Source: Marasmius tenuissimus
Lineage: Eukaryota > Basidiomycota > Agaricomycetes > Agaricales > Marasmiaceae
Assembly: GCA_029532415.1 (NCBI GenBank)
Contig: JAQOTA010000053.1
Coordinates: 1,922,001 to 1,986,000, forward strand
Reading direction: 5' to 3'
DNA: 64,000 nt
Both the position numbers and the translations under genes were made by a program. Below are positions 13,027 to 25,430 of the stretch, one piece after another; the first letter of the stretch is position 1, and each line of letters begins with the position of its first letter. The notes below the pieces were generated by a model. That model worked only from the letters and a program-made list of their open reading frames with translations, was not told the DNA's origin and searched no databases.

Positions 13027-14397
13027 ATGTTAATCCTTCGAATTTTCTTCTGCACCCTCTTCGCCTGGTTATTCTCGCCTTTCAATCCACTCGCGAAGGT
13101 CGTAACTCGGTACATTGATGACTCCTATGGCGACCTCACAACCGGTTTCAAGCCCAGGTACTACCCTGCAGATAGCAAAGTTTGGCAAGGTCAAAACTGC
13201 GACTCTGACCAGCGATGTAATATCGTATTCGATACCCAGCAATCGCACAACGAAACGTACACCGCAGCAACCTATCAGACTAATATGACCAATATGGGGT
13301 TTTCTTTGTGGTTCCAAGGTGTTTTTACTTAAGCCTCCCTTAGATTAACAAGCGGCTCATTGGCATTCATACCCCAGGGACAAGTATATCCGTGTATTTT
13401 ATTCTGGCAGGTGACGACTACGTCGCCGGTACAATCACGAGCACAGAATGCGACTTCATCCTCGACGGATATCTCGAGAAATCATATGCATGGCATGAGC
13501 CGCTCGACCAGGGCACATCAGAGTATAATGTTGAAGTGTTCAAGAAAGAGGGGTTGAAGGATCGGTTACATTTTTTGGATGTGGAGACGGGGAAGAAGAC
13601 CTACCAGGTTTACATCGCATTTGACTACGCGATATACACGTGAGTCGTTGATTCACCGTCTCGCTGTCGAAGGCTAAAAAGATGTGAACGCACATAGAGT
13701 AGAAGAGCTAGATGAGGACAACCCCAACAGGACAGATTCGTCCAAGGATACACCGACGGGGGCCATCGTTGGAAGTGCAATCGGCGGTCTCGCCCTCACC
13801 GGAGGCACTCTCTTGGTCTTTTTCGTATACCGGAAACGACGTAACGGTGTAGCCAAACACGTCGACGTATCGGGTACCAACATACGCGTTGTCCGGTTCA
13901 TGGCTCATTCAAAGACGCTTGGCTCACACCAGACCGGCAACACTTCGAATTTTCGCTCCGGTCACAACCCGGTCGCCTCTGCCCCTCGAGTTGTTGTGGC
14001 CCAAGTAAACTCCTCAATTGACATAACGGCATCTCACCCCGTCGATTCCCGCCACAATGCAGGCGATACTACCTCTGGGTTGGAAGCGCTCAGTACAGGT
14101 GTTGACAGTCGATCGCCAGCTCCAACCCCGCCATCAGAGTTAGATCAAGAATTGTTCAACGAGTCGCAGCACCACCAACCGCTCCGTCAGACAAGAGCAG
14201 CATTGTCGAGTTTAGGGTCTCGGGACAGACACAACAACGGTGGTTATTTTACACCCTCTGACTCTGGTGTCATCCAAAGTGGGATCCGCGAAACGGTCCA
14301 GTTGAGGGAGCAGATACGGGAGCTGGAGGTGCAGATACTTCGTCAGGAATATCAGCTGAGGGTAGTTGAAACACCACCGCCCACGTATACACCGTAG
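13027..14397 (+). CDS. Single-pass membrane protein R2, VTRYIDD family
   Basis: Exons 13027-13318, 13378-13639 and 13698-14397 give 417 residues with the same intron phases as R1. The signal peptide (MLILRIFFCTLFAWLF) precedes KVVTRYIDDSYGDL. The first cysteine pair reads NCDSDQRC rather than SCGTAQGC. The membrane helix is at about 207-230 (AIVGSAIGGLALTGGTLLVFF) followed by YRKRR. The tail ends with TVQLREQIRELEVQ and TPPPTYTP. Unlike R1, R3, R6, R7 and R8, no convergent peptide gene was found in the 2 kb downstream, so its partner was lost or never present. The frame is intact. Confidence 0.85.
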
Positions 14398-16400
14398 TCT
14401 GAGACTGGGACCTCTTTTGACCTCGTAAGATGAGAGATTGGACCCAGTTCATTCTCGCCAGACGCTTCGCGACGCTATAGTTTAACATTCGTGTCCTATA
14501 GTCTATTCCTGACTTTAGCAAAAACGAATACTTAGGTTACATCTGCAATCTATATATTGATGTTGATGACTTCAGCCTTTCCAATTTGACATCCTCGTCG
14601 AATCCGGAACCTATGATACTCGCTCTTCCGGAGTCTTATAGAACAAGAGCTTCGTAGAAGCTGCTTGAGGAAAGGGATGTCACCACAGGGTCAGGTGTTT
14701 TAGTAGACCGGTCAGTCACTGAACCATGGCACTGATAGAATCAGTCGTCACGATCTACAGGAATCTCTCAGTCTGGTAGGCCTACTGGGTCCCGGTGGTC
14801 CAGTAGATCCATTCATTTCCACCAGATCCCATATCCTCAACATACCCACAGCACATGTACAGGGCCTGCCGTTCGGTGCCAAATGACTATTAGTTCTCAC
14901 GGGATCCGGTTGGATCTAGCTGGATCCAGTGAGAACCAGGGGAACCTGGCAATATCTGGCCAGCCTGTCCGGATCCTAAGAAATCCTGTCGGAATTGGTA
15001 CGAATCATGTGCGCGATTCCGTTTGACGATGTATCCCGTGAGCCGCTGTGGTTGACGTTGAACCACAATCTACGTTCAAGTCTCAAGCTTCAAGAATTAA
15101 GACGGCGATGAGCGGGGCTTGGATCCGTTCGGTTTTTGCCGGGCCGAGTCGTGCCGAGCCGCGAGCGTCGATGATTTACGTTGCACAACAACACCCACCA
15201 TGGCACCAGCCAAAACCCTTACGGCTTCAGGTTGTCGACACAGCATACACAATTTTCCTTAAACATTGTACTACCTCTAGAAATGATGATGCTCTTTTCT
15301 CGTAGCCGACCCAACATTTCGTGATGGAATGAAGGAGCCATCATTCTGGGGCTAGAGGAGGTGGTGAAAGAGGTGGTGAGTCGTAATCTTTGATTGCAGG
15401 CCGGGTTGTTGATATCAAGTATCAGGATAAGATAGAGCATGCTGAAAGGTCAAAAAGGGTGGTGTTCCGTTCTTATGTTGGATGGTACAGGCACTCACTC
15501 AGAGGTTTAAGCTCGCCGATTATTATGGAATCTCTGGGCGATGTGTGGAGCGGTACTCAGCAAACCAACTTACTCTCACTTCTCTGGGAATAACGTGAAG
15601 GGAATAAGGCGTTGGAGAGTGCGGGAGTTGGCAGTGCCTACCAGTACCACCAGAAGTTGTCACTCATCAATCCAACTTTTGCCACCTCGTTGTCACCTCG
15701 ACTAACGCAAACAAAGGCAGATGAGGTTTTTGGAGCCATGGGAGGCTTTGCCATGCGCTACGTTCATCTCTCCCAGAATCCCGTGGAATGCCTCGTGGTA
15801 CAATCTCTTAAAGTTCACTATCTTCAGCGCAATCGAGGCGGCAGGCAAAAGCGGTGGAGGCTAGTGCGAGTGGATAGCCTATCGTCTATCCTATCCTTCG
15901 TATCCTATTGCTCTGTGTTATATGATTCCGATGTCTTTGCGTCCCTCGAGCAAGGACCATGGGTGGAGGAAGATCGACGGCCACAATCACTGCTCACGAC
16001 GAAACTCGCTGTGTGCAAATCGATCAGCTACTAGGCGTCGTCGGGCTGTTCCGAATACGAATACAGTGGGGTGCGACTCTCTTCACAAGTACAAGGGCTA
16101 TGCCGACCTTGCGGTGCTGGCTTGGCTGTTTGTTTACGCTCAGGACCCGCAGGCTCATCGCTCTTCAAATATTACCCTTGTTGCCTGCGGCTCGCGCATC
16201 AGTTAGAACCGTGATACTGATGGTTCAAAATGCGGCACAACGGTTTTGCAGACTCACCACATATACCCACGAAGCCATGCAATCAACGATTCAACTTCCT
16301 TGTGCTCTTTTGTTTCTGATCCCTCACGCCCATTTGTTTACACTTTGGGAGGAAGAAAATAACCCTTACATCAAGGTCAACATCGGTCTAGTCCAATCCA
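14398..16400. other. Intergenic region between R2 and R3
   Basis: No gene supported. A strong imperfect hairpin lies at 14892-14938. The overlapping ORFs at 15612-16453 (140, 94 and 164 codons) show no domain or signal and contradict one another. A peptide gene was sought here and not found. Confidence 0.45.
14892..14938. repeat. Imperfect palindrome (hairpin)
   Basis: GTTCTCACGGGATCC on the left pairs with GGATCCAGTGAGAAC on the right around a GGTTGGATCTAGCT centre. It could be a MITE remnant or a structured element. No target duplication was identified. Confidence 0.5.
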
Positions 16401-17671
16401 ATGACCATACTCCTCGTTTTTGCGCTCTCTCTCTTTTTGTTTCTGTGTCCTGACAATTCGCTCGCAAAGACGGTTACTCGCTACATTGACGACTCCTATG
16501 GGGACCTCGTGACTGGCTTTAGGCCCTCATATTACCCAACAGGTAGTGATATATGGCGAAACCAAGAGTGTGGGACTGCACAAGGATGTCATATCGTGCC
16601 AGACACGAAGCTGACACATAATGGGACGTATAATGCGGCGACGTACAAAACGAGTATGAATAATATGGGGTTTCAACTGGTGTTCCAGGGTGCGCAAATT
16701 GGTGCCTTAGTCCCCACGCATGGCTTATGTTCCATATCTCCCAGGAACGAGTATAACCGTTTATTTTATCCTTGCAAACGACGACTACACTACTCCTACC
16801 ACCACGCTTACGGAGTGTAATTTTATGCTCAACGGAACACTAGAAAAATCATACGTCCATACGCCGCTCCCAAATAAAGGAACAGAATACAACGTCGAGG
16901 TGTTCAAAAAAGAGGGATTGGAGGATCGTATGCATTCTTTGAATGTAGACACGGGGAAGAAGAACCATGAAGTTTTCCTTGCATTCGACTATGCGACGTA
17001 TACGTGAGTTCTTCGTCTGCATCTTGTTTTCTCCTCTAGTCCAAACAGACGATACATGCCACAGAGTGGAAGAGCCAGATGATGACACCGACAACCATAA
17101 CGGAACAACTGCAGCATTACCATCTACTTCTGAATCTTCCGAGCCGAAATCCAGCTCGCCGACAGGAGCGATTGTAGGCGGTGTTATTGGTTGTCTTGTC
17201 TTCATTGGAGGCACTCTCGCAGTCTTTTTCGTGTACCGAAAACGACATAAAGGTGTGAACAAACGAGGCTATGGGCAGGATAATACCGTACACGTCGACC
17301 CGTTCGTATCTCTAACTACGCGTGCAGAGAAATTTTCTGAAAACGTCCCGCGCAGCGCAGATTTTGACCAATCTCGATCATTAGATCCGATCCAGGCCTC
17401 AGGACGGTTATCCGACGAGGCGTCAAACTCGTTGACACGGCGGCAACAGCAAGAACTCAGTCGGATGAGAGGAGAATCATCCAATTTGGAGTCCCAGGGT
17501 CGACACGGTGATCACTACACACCCTCCGATTCTGATACTATTCGCAGTGGGGTCATTCAACGCGAGACGTCTGAGTTGAGAGAGCAGATACGGGAGTTGC
17601 AGGCACAGATGGCTCGTCAAAGAACTGAGCTGGCGATAAGTGATACACTACCGCCTACCTATGCACCTTAA
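16401..17671 (+). CDS. Single-pass membrane protein R3, VTRYIDD family
   Basis: Exons 16401-16689, 16745-17003 and 17065-17671 encode 384 residues. The signal peptide (MTILLVFALSLFLFLC) is followed by KTVTRYIDDSYGDL, SCGTAQGC-like ECGTAQGC, TECNF and the end motif AFDYATYT. The membrane helix is at about 218-241 (AIVGGVIGCLVFIGGTLAVFF) with YRKRH after it. The cytosolic tail is the shortest of the helix-bearing group apart from R7, and keeps TSELREQIRELQAQ and PPTYAP. Its stop codon is 187 bp from the stop of convergent peptide gene S3. Role as for R1. Confidence 0.85.
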
Positions 17672-17858
17672 GCTTTGTCTGGGACTGGGGACGTCTATTG
17701 AACTCAGATAGGTCAGAGATGGTAGCATCTGTAAATTTTCTGGCTTTGCGAGTTTGAAGTCGCACTACAGGAATCTCTATACATTTTCAGTATCTCGTAT
17801 GACTTCCCGAGAAATTTGTCAAGAGCTGTCGACGCAAGTGAGGGGTAAGAAGACTTGG

Positions 17859-18208
17859 TCAACAGCCGGGGCGAGGACAGCACTTCTTGTGATTCGGGAA
17901 ACGACTTTGATGTTAGTGAATCAGAAGTTCAAAACGTGGAACGTGAACACTCACCGTGCCGAATGGGGGGACACACTAAAGCGCGATTTATCATTAGAGA
18001 TTAACGGTCAAACGAGACCATTGAGGTTCATACTTACTGTGCCAATGCGGTCTGCCCATCCGTGCTTTACGGTCCGGGACCATTTATCATCTTGGACACT
18101 TTGTGCCAAGTTGGCGGGCACCACACTGGACAGTGTTCCAGATGGCAAAAGCAGTGCCAGTAGCCACAGGATCGTGGCTAGAAGATGTAGACGAGTGTAT
18201 AACAACAT
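17859..18208 (-). CDS. Small secreted peptide precursor S3, four-cysteine variant
   Basis: Exons 18208-18038, 17975-17955 and 17885-17859 encode 72 residues with phase-0 introns. The signal peptide (MLLYTRLHLLATILWLLALL) and SGTLSSVVPANLA are conserved. The usual ERGC position reads KHGW, and exon 2 (CVPPFGT) has one cysteine instead of two; exon 3 reads KCCPRPGC. Two cysteines have therefore been lost together, leaving four. The acceptor of exon 3 is AAG or CAAG, slightly ambiguous by one codon. It may be a diverged functional copy or an early pseudogene. Convergent with R3. Confidence 0.62.
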
Positions 18209-18298
18209 TGAGTGGGTTCGAAGAGTCGAGCTGGAGGAAAAGGTAGACGATGGTGGTTGCTCGCGGTAGAGGGTCTGAGGGTGGAACCCTACGCCTAC

Positions 18299-18308
18299 GT
18301 TTATAAAC
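18299..18308 (-). promoter_or_regulatory. TATA box of S3
   Basis: GTTTATAAAC on the minus strand about 95 bp before the S3 start, preceded by GAAAC as in S6 (GAAACAGTTTATAAAG). Confidence 0.5.
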
Positions 18309-20534
18309 GTTTCGATTGCGTTTGGCTTTCCCGCTCACTGGGCCAAATACCAGGTTCAACTGAGCAATCAACCGCATCGATGTAATCCTGACTGTTGATC
18401 ATACTGCGTCGGGTTCATATCATAAAAACGATATTCACTCTTTACTTTATGCCCAGGATGGAACGGGCTTTAGAGGGAGAGAGGGAGGAGAGAGAAACAC
18501 GGGATGATGTAGAATGAGGATTCAAATGAGCCAAGTTGAATTGTTGAGGCCCCAGGATTCTGTTCATCACCCGTCTGTGTTGATGGTGGCGACTCTTTTC
18601 AAGCTTGTTCTGCAACAGCAGATTCAAATGAATGAGGGGTACGAGGCACGAGGAGGGGAACATGCCAGTACGGCCCGCGCCTCCCATCCAAACTTCACTT
18701 GAAATCGCGGATCGGAAGGTGAGCCCGGTCCGTGACGGTCAAGGGTGGCTGATGTGGTGTCAGATTCTTACCCAACGGGATATGTAACAAACAAAAGCTA
18801 GGGGGCCCAACGCTGTGATTGGGCCCAAAAGAACTACTCCACAAGGCCATACCAGCTCTGGAACTAAGTACTTAGTAACGAGCGACTCCACGGTGGGTAG
18901 GTGCTGTATAAAACAAGGGTCGGCTCTCGGGCCTTACAAGGGAACCACAGTATAATCTCCCTTAGCCGGGATCGGATTAGTCCCGGTAGTACCAAGGGAG
19001 ATGGGAGCTAAGTTCTCACCTCAGCAGTTTCGGTGAAGACGAAATTCGCTGAAGCTATCGTACAAACCATCAATACGGACCGAAGACAGCACGGTGAGGT
19101 TCACTCACGGGCTAGTGAGGTTAGGTCCCCAGTCCAGATTGGCTCTTCGGATACGACTTCGCTAGAAAGAATATCGTTCTCTGTATCGAGTAGTTCGGGT
19201 TAGATATGTAGCGTCGAGTCCCCGATGGTAGACAGGTACAAACTCACGCTTAGGTCTGTGGCTTACATACATCCTCAATCTCGGACGTAAATTGAGTTCT
19301 ACAAAGGTCTCGTTCCTCCAGGAGACATTATTTGAGATTCAACACGAGTAAGGATGTCTTTGGCACCCACCTAACGTTCCGAAACCAGAATGTAGGCAAC
19401 AGAGTGTCGTAGCCACCCCCACTGTCCTGAACAGTACCTGATCGTAATCAAAGAGGTAGACTCACTGATCACTCAGACACATCGCCGGGATTTGCACTGA
19501 CGTACCAAAGGCAATGGTCTGAATACGCCCAGTATTATTCATGACCCGCATCGAATTTCCTATGCCATCTTCACTAGTTGTCGTAGGGTTTGACCAAATG
19601 GGTTCCGCCCCGGTTGACCTCAGGACCACATATTGTCCGGGCTGACGTGGGTGAGTTTCAAGACAAAGAAGCTCCGAAGACCCGGCTGACCTTGACCTCG
19701 ACCATTGAACCAGGAGTGAGGACGCGCCCGGTGTCCTGAAAGACCTACCTTAGCATAACGAGTACGTGAGAGGTAGCACGAAGACCTCTTACAACTTGTC
19801 CAATTCCAAACCCCAACCTGCCCGAGTACTCGATACTAAACTGGTTGATTGCACCAGATCCCGGATTGGATTTGAGATGGGCCACATGCCTGCGTGGCCA
19901 GAGAAAACCGTCAGCACGAGTCCCGAAGTCCGACGGCCATGACAAACCAAGCAGCGAAATCATCCTCGATCTCCTTTTCTGGTACCTCAAAGGTCAGCAT
20001 GGCGTCTACATCGCTGGTGAGTTGGCCGGGTTTGTAAAAAAACGTTAACAAACAAGACATTCGAGGAGGATGGGGGAGCGTGTGCCTTGAGGTGAATGGA
20101 CCTTTATATGGAGCCCAAATGAATACACTGGTTCATTTCGCTTGTTGTGGCGGACTTGCCGACAGCATATGATATAACTGACGTTGACGGATAGCATGCG
20201 GAGGGGAATGTTCACCGAACGGCAAATGTACTGATTTAACTCTGTATGCGGCAAAGGTGTGAATCGAATGAAGAGTTAGAATGGGGGCAGGGCCGACGAG
20301 GGTGGATCGCCAGGGCCGGTCTATACGTTCACCTGCCACGTTTTCGAACCACCCAAAAAACTCCTTGTAACGAGAGTATAGTCGAGTTGTGCTACTTACC
20401 TTGTTTGCCGACTTGTAAAAAAAATCGGGGCTGATCATTGATCGATACACTACACGCATGACGCGGTTTCCCAGAAAAAACATGACCTAGCTTGAATTCC
20501 CAACGTCCTATGGAAAACAACACGCAGAACCTAG
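18309..20534. other. Duplicated block upstream of S3
   Basis: No intact gene. On the minus strand, pieces match the block at 43.4-44.9 kb: around 19400 the text for LPTFWF-like sequence, and at 19745-19830 GACAAGTTGTAAGAGGTCTT, also present at 43417-43436. It may be the remains of a third gene of the unit. The 81-codon minus ORF at 19990-19745 is part of this block. Confidence 0.5.
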
Positions 20535-21464
20535 CTAGAAGAGACCCAGTACAGCCGTGGCGAAGAGAAGAACAAGTACAGCTCTCGGAGACGCAAGGTT
20601 AGACGAGGAGTTTTCATTCGAATTAGAATTCGACGATTTCGAAGTCTCCGAAGCACCGTTGGACGTTCCCGTCGTAGCCGCTGTCTGAGGTACCTTGTTC
20701 GGCGGTGCCTGTGTATTCGTATTCTGGGCTGGTGCACCGCTGGATGTCGTAGTCTGAGCAGAACCACTGCTAGTTGTCGCATTCTGGTCGTCCGGTTCCT
20801 CGACGCTGTAAACCAAAGATCAGTTCCACACGGGAGATAAAACTCAAGGAACCCGCCCACTCACGTATACACTGCATAATCAAAAGCCAAGAAAACCTCC
20901 CGCTCCTTCTTCCCCGTCGAAACCTCCAACGTATGCATCTGATCCCCAGCTAACCCATCCTCCTTGTACACCTCCACATCGTACTCTATTCCTTTTCCAC
21001 GAACCGGAAGGTGGGTGTATGATTTCCTGACCGACCCATCGAGGATGAAGTTACATTCAGTACGCGTGGTAGTAGGACCGTCGAAGTCGTCGTTGGCGAG
21101 GATGAAGTAGATTGCTATGCTAGTGCCTTCAAGAAAAAAAATATTAGGAGTCGTGATAAGTAGAGGAGCACAAAGACTGACCTTGAAACGACAAATTGAA
21201 CCCCATATTATCCATACTCGTCTTATACGTCGCAGCGGTATACGTCTTGTTATGCGTCTTCTCCGTATCGGGAACTATACGACATCCTTGCGCGCGCCCA
21301 CACGACTGGTCTTGCCAGATTTTTTCTCCTTGAGGGAAGTAGATTGGTTTGACACCGGTGGCGGAATCGCCCAAGGAGTCGTCGATGTAGCGGGTGACTG
21401 TTTTGGCGTTTGCACAAAGGGAAAGGGAGAGAACGAAGGTGGTTGAAAGGAGTGAATACAGCAT
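20535..21464 (-). CDS. VTRYIDD-family protein R4, predicted GPI-anchored form
   Basis: Exons 21464-21182, 21126-20865 and 20805-20535 encode 271 residues with the family intron phases. The signal peptide (MLYSLLSTTFVLSLSLCANA) and ectodomain (KTVTRYIDDSLGDSATG, SCGRAQGC, TECNF) match the family. Exon 3 is very different: after VEEPDDQ comes about 60 residues rich in Ser, Thr, Asn and Ala, then a C-terminal hydrophobic run (RAVLVLLFATAVLGLF) that ends the protein. There is no basic stop-transfer, coiled coil or PPxY. This layout predicts a GPI-attachment signal rather than a transmembrane receptor. No convergent peptide gene was found. Confidence 0.82.
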
Positions 21465-22052
21465 TTTGGACTGAGTTTGAAGATGCGCTTGAGGAGAGAA
21501 GTGAAATCATTGACGGGGCGTATTTATTGGGGATCCTGAAACACTTTCTTGAAATTTAGTGACCGAGAATTCCGAGTGAACAGTTTGGCATCGTTCCAGG
21601 GCCCAGGGGCATCTTGTCGTTGTCTTGTCGTTACCCACATACGTAGGTCGGTATAAGGTTTGAGGGACGGAAAGATCGCGTTATCAAGTTGATTGGGGCT
21701 GTTCTTCACCTTGAGCACCGTCAGCTTTGAAAAACTTTAACCGTTTGCGTTGAAAAATCACACCAGAGAGACTGAGACGAGATGACAGTGACTCTGAGAG
21801 CACAGTGACACACGATGATGAATCCGTTTTTATAGCAGCGCTCAGGCCGTTTACGGCCTATGTGGCTGCTTGTACTCTACTTATACATGCGTGCCCGGCC
21901 CGCCGGGCGCAAACAAACGCGATCACGTTTCGCGCCCATCAACAACCAGATCAAATGATTAAGCGTGTTCCGAAATCTAATCTACGAGCCAAGTACAACA
22001 AACGGCACCCGTCCAAGCCCAAAAATTCCATGCTAATAGAGTCCATCAATTA
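21465..22052. other. Intergenic between R4 and R5
   Basis: It holds the R4 promoter and the R5 3' region. No peptide gene or other gene was seen. Confidence 0.5.
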
Positions 22053-23488
22053 CTACCTCGTATACGTCGGCGGAGGCATATCAACCACCTCCTGTCCTTC
22101 CTGCTGTTGACGAGTCGGATACATCCTCATCTGGGCCTGCAACTCCCTAATCTGTTCCCTCAACTCCGCCATCTCACCCTCCGTACTCACCCCACTTCGA
22201 ACCGTACCAGAATCAGACTTTGGGGCGTGCCTGTGCACCCTTCGAGATGACTCTAAAGTGGTCAACTCCTCTCTCATCCGGTCGAGTTGTTGTTGACGTT
22301 GCATCAATAACGCTTTTTCTGATAATGGTGACCGAACCGGTATCGGAGCTGGTGTTGGAGCGGGTGATCCGAATCTACCTGTACCTGTACTAAGGGATTC
22401 GGGCTCGAAGGTGGTAACACTTGCAGCAGCGTTGCGATAGGAATCGGATGGGTAAGAGGCTGACGTATTTCTGCTATGTGCCGGGTATGTTTGGGGGTGG
22501 GCATAAGTGGCAACGCCACTAGAGCGGGAACCTGGAGCGTTGTATGGATTGAATCCGTTCCCATGTTGAGGTTGAGCTTGCGCCATGTACGGGGCAACGT
22601 GTATGTTGTTGCCTGGCCCATCAAGGTCGTCGTGTTTGGGTTTAGCATTCCGTCGCCTTCTACACAGGAAAAACGCCACCAGAGCGCCTCCGATAAGGAC
22701 AAGCGCACCGATGACACCACCCACAATCGCTCCCGTCGGCGAACTCGATTTCGAATCCGACTCATTGGATGACGCTGTGGTCGTCCCGTTACGGTTGTCG
22801 GTGTCTTCATCCGGTTCTTCCACCCTACACGTAGACCTTCTTAGACCAGAATAAATCGAGGAGGATGAAGAAACTCACGTATACGTCGCATAGTCAAACG
22901 CAATAAAAACCTGATGGTCCTTCTTCCCCGTGCCTATTTCCAACGTATGCACCCGATCCTGCAATCCCTCTTTCTTGAACACCGTAACGTTGTATTCTGT
23001 TCCTTTGTTCTTGACCGGCGTATGAGCGTATGATTTCTCGAGAATGCCGTTGAGAATGAAATCGCACTCTGTGCGCGTCTCGGTAGGAGTGGAATAGTCG
23101 TCGTTCGCGAGGATGAAATACACAGTTATACTCGTGCCTACGAAAAAACGAAAGATTCAGCACCCGTCGTTCATAGAAAATTCGAATACGCACCTCGAAA
23201 AACCAGATTGAAACCCATGTTGCCCATACTCGTCTGATATGTCGCAGAAGTGTACGTCCCATTATGCGACAAGTTTGTGTCTGGTACGATATGACATCCT
23301 TGTGCCGTCCCGCAACTTTGGTCTTGCCATATTTTGCTACCTGTTGGGTAATATGAAGGTTTGAACCCGGTTACCAGGTCACCATAGGTGTCGTCGATGT
23401 ATCGAGTGACGGTTTTTGCGTGTGAAGATGGTATTAAGAAGGGGGAGAGCGTGAAAGTGAAAAAGAGAACTTGTTGAAGGAATGACAT
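22053..23488 (-). CDS. Single-pass membrane protein R5, VTRYIDD family
   Basis: Exons 23488-23194, 23137-22879 and 22824-22053 encode 441 residues, the longest member. The signal peptide (MSFLQQVLFFTFTLSPFLI) precedes KTVTRYIDDTYGDL; SCGTAQGC, NGT sites and HTLEIGTG are present. The membrane helix is at about 217-240 (AIVGGVIGALVLIGGALVAFF) with CRRRR. The long Pro/Ser-rich tail ends in MAELREQIRELQAQ, a Gln-rich stretch and MPPPTYTR. The start was set at the ATG giving the signal peptide, not the upstream in-frame ATG. R5 and R4 are in tandem. No convergent peptide gene is seen next to it. Confidence 0.85.
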
Positions 23489-23844
23489 CGGGTCTGGGTG
23501 TTGAAGGTAGGCAGCCGCCTCTAGGTAGGGCTGCACCAAGGTGGTATGTGAAAAGAAATCCGTGGCCCGCCCAGGTCCCGCCCAATCCCTGCCAAGGGCT
23601 CGTGAAGACGCCCGGGCATTGATTTGTTGGTAATGATGGTGTCGAACCTGAGACGCGTACTGTCGCCGAGAGGACCGAAGCTGATGGTAGAGCTAAATTC
23701 TGATAGGCCCCTCGGTTGCACCGGTTAAACGAGCGAACAAGTTTGATGAGGGTGAGAGAGGCGGAGCTGGAAGAGCAGTCCGTATGTAGAGGGTGGAAAC
23801 CTAAATTGAAACGGGACGCGCGGGTGCCGGTAGGTAAATCTCTG

Positions 23845-23894
23845 ATTGACCGGCCCTAAAGCAAAGTTGACGCTGGCCAAGGATTCGCTTTGAC
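23845..23894 (-). promoter_or_regulatory. Conserved upstream block of R5
   Basis: On the minus strand GGTCAAAGCGAATCC is followed by TTTAGGGCCGGTCAA, about 360 bp before the R5 start; one of six copies. Confidence 0.45.
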
Positions 23895-25430
23895 CTGCTC
23901 TCACGATTTCACGAGGGTCAAAGCCGACTCACAGCAACGCTACCACGGTTCCAAGAATCTGACTACCTCCAGGAGATGTAATCTGGCAAGATCAATCCTT
24001 TGGAGACGCAAGAATGTGTCGACGCATGTCAAGGCATATACGGGTGCATAGGGTTCATAGCTACGGTTGACCTATCGTTTCAAGGTGATCAGTCGTTCCT
24101 CTACGTATCTTGATTCCCGAAATTCATTGTCAAAGGAACCAGCATCGTGTGCTCGGTGGATATTTCCCTCCGAATGTTATCCGTCATGTATCCTCGATGG
24201 TTCCCTCACCTCGCCAGAGAAACAAGCGATACTTACAAGGTACATTCCGAGCTTAGATCTCTCACTCCCTCGAAGGAGCTGCGAGTATTGACGTTTTTTT
24301 AGAGACCCGATATGCGCTACAGGTACAAGGGTGAATTTGTGCCCACTCACGAACAGGAGCTCGGCGCTATATAGGTATCGAACCTGGAGCGCTCGAGGCG
24401 GGGAACGAATTTCTCACTGACTATGTCGTTTCCGAAGAACCGATACGGACTGGGGATCTTACTGTGTTGGCCCGTAAGGCAAAATCACTCGTCGCCTTTC
24501 CAGGCGTTGTTAGCTTCGGTGAATATCTCCTCACTGAGACTGCTGGAGTGTAGCTTGTCCGGGTAGAGGGACGCCCAGTTGATGTGCCAGGTCAGGATCA
24601 GCCCATTTTTTTTTCAGCCATACTGATACATACCGCGAGATTTCATGGTTTAAGTCATTCGATTCACGCATCAAGCGATACTTTTCAATCGACTCTGATC
24701 ACTCTCGGACTCTTTCCATTCATTGTAGACCCTCAGGCGTGATGAGGTGAACACTGGACACTCCATTGCTCAACAATGGCCGATATTCATGAGGACCACG
24801 TTGTCTCGTTTCATCAGAGGCGGAGAAGACAAGAATCGTCCAAAATTGGGTCTGCCACTCGGGTTTCAGTGAGTGGTCAGGCTCTTTACCATGAACTCAA
24901 CAGTACCGCAACTCTTTTAGCTTGGATTGGTTTTAGATCGTGTTGCGTCGAATCTCGAACCACATTAACCATGTCTTGACTGTTGGTCCGAGCTTCACGC
25001 AACCTTTCAAGCAATATGTCAACGTTCAGCTTGTGCCTTGACACCCTTAGTTATTGTTATCTCGGAGACCAGGCATAAAAGTACCGCTTCAAACTGGAAG
25101 ACATCGAAAGCTACAATCACACAGACGGGTGATGAACACATTATCTCCGTCTTTGTTCAGAATGCATCCTACTTGTCCAATCAAGATATGAGGGCAACAT
25201 GCCCACTATTGTACCCGCGTTTAGCTGCATCACAATCTACGACCTGAATCGTCCCGTTTTACTTCCTGGACCTGTTTCATTGGATGTGACATCAAGTGAA
25301 AGGTAACAGAAAACAGGATAAAACCGGCAACTTGGTGTGTATCTTGCCCATGACAAACGGTACTAATATTATAGTACCACGATATTGGGTTGATGAACGG
25401 GAAAGGAGCCCTTACCACTGGTCGAAACAG
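23895..25430. other. Duplicated block upstream of S4, relic sequence
   Basis: No intact gene. Translated pieces such as GEFVPTHEQEL and VSEEPIRTGDLTVL (about 24331-24470) match KFVPTYVRGL and VTEEPVWTENLTVL in the 43.9-44.1 kb block. The 67-codon ORF at 24776 matches 44508-44690. This looks like a decayed coding sequence copied with each unit. I do not recognise the family. Confidence 0.5.

Noticed and set aside
13698..15300. A convergent peptide partner for R2
   Set aside because: I searched the minus strand downstream for the signal peptide and CC...C exon text and found neither.
15612..16453. Overlapping plus ORFs of 140, 94 and 164 codons
   Set aside because: They contradict each other, have no signal or domain, and run into the R3 start region.
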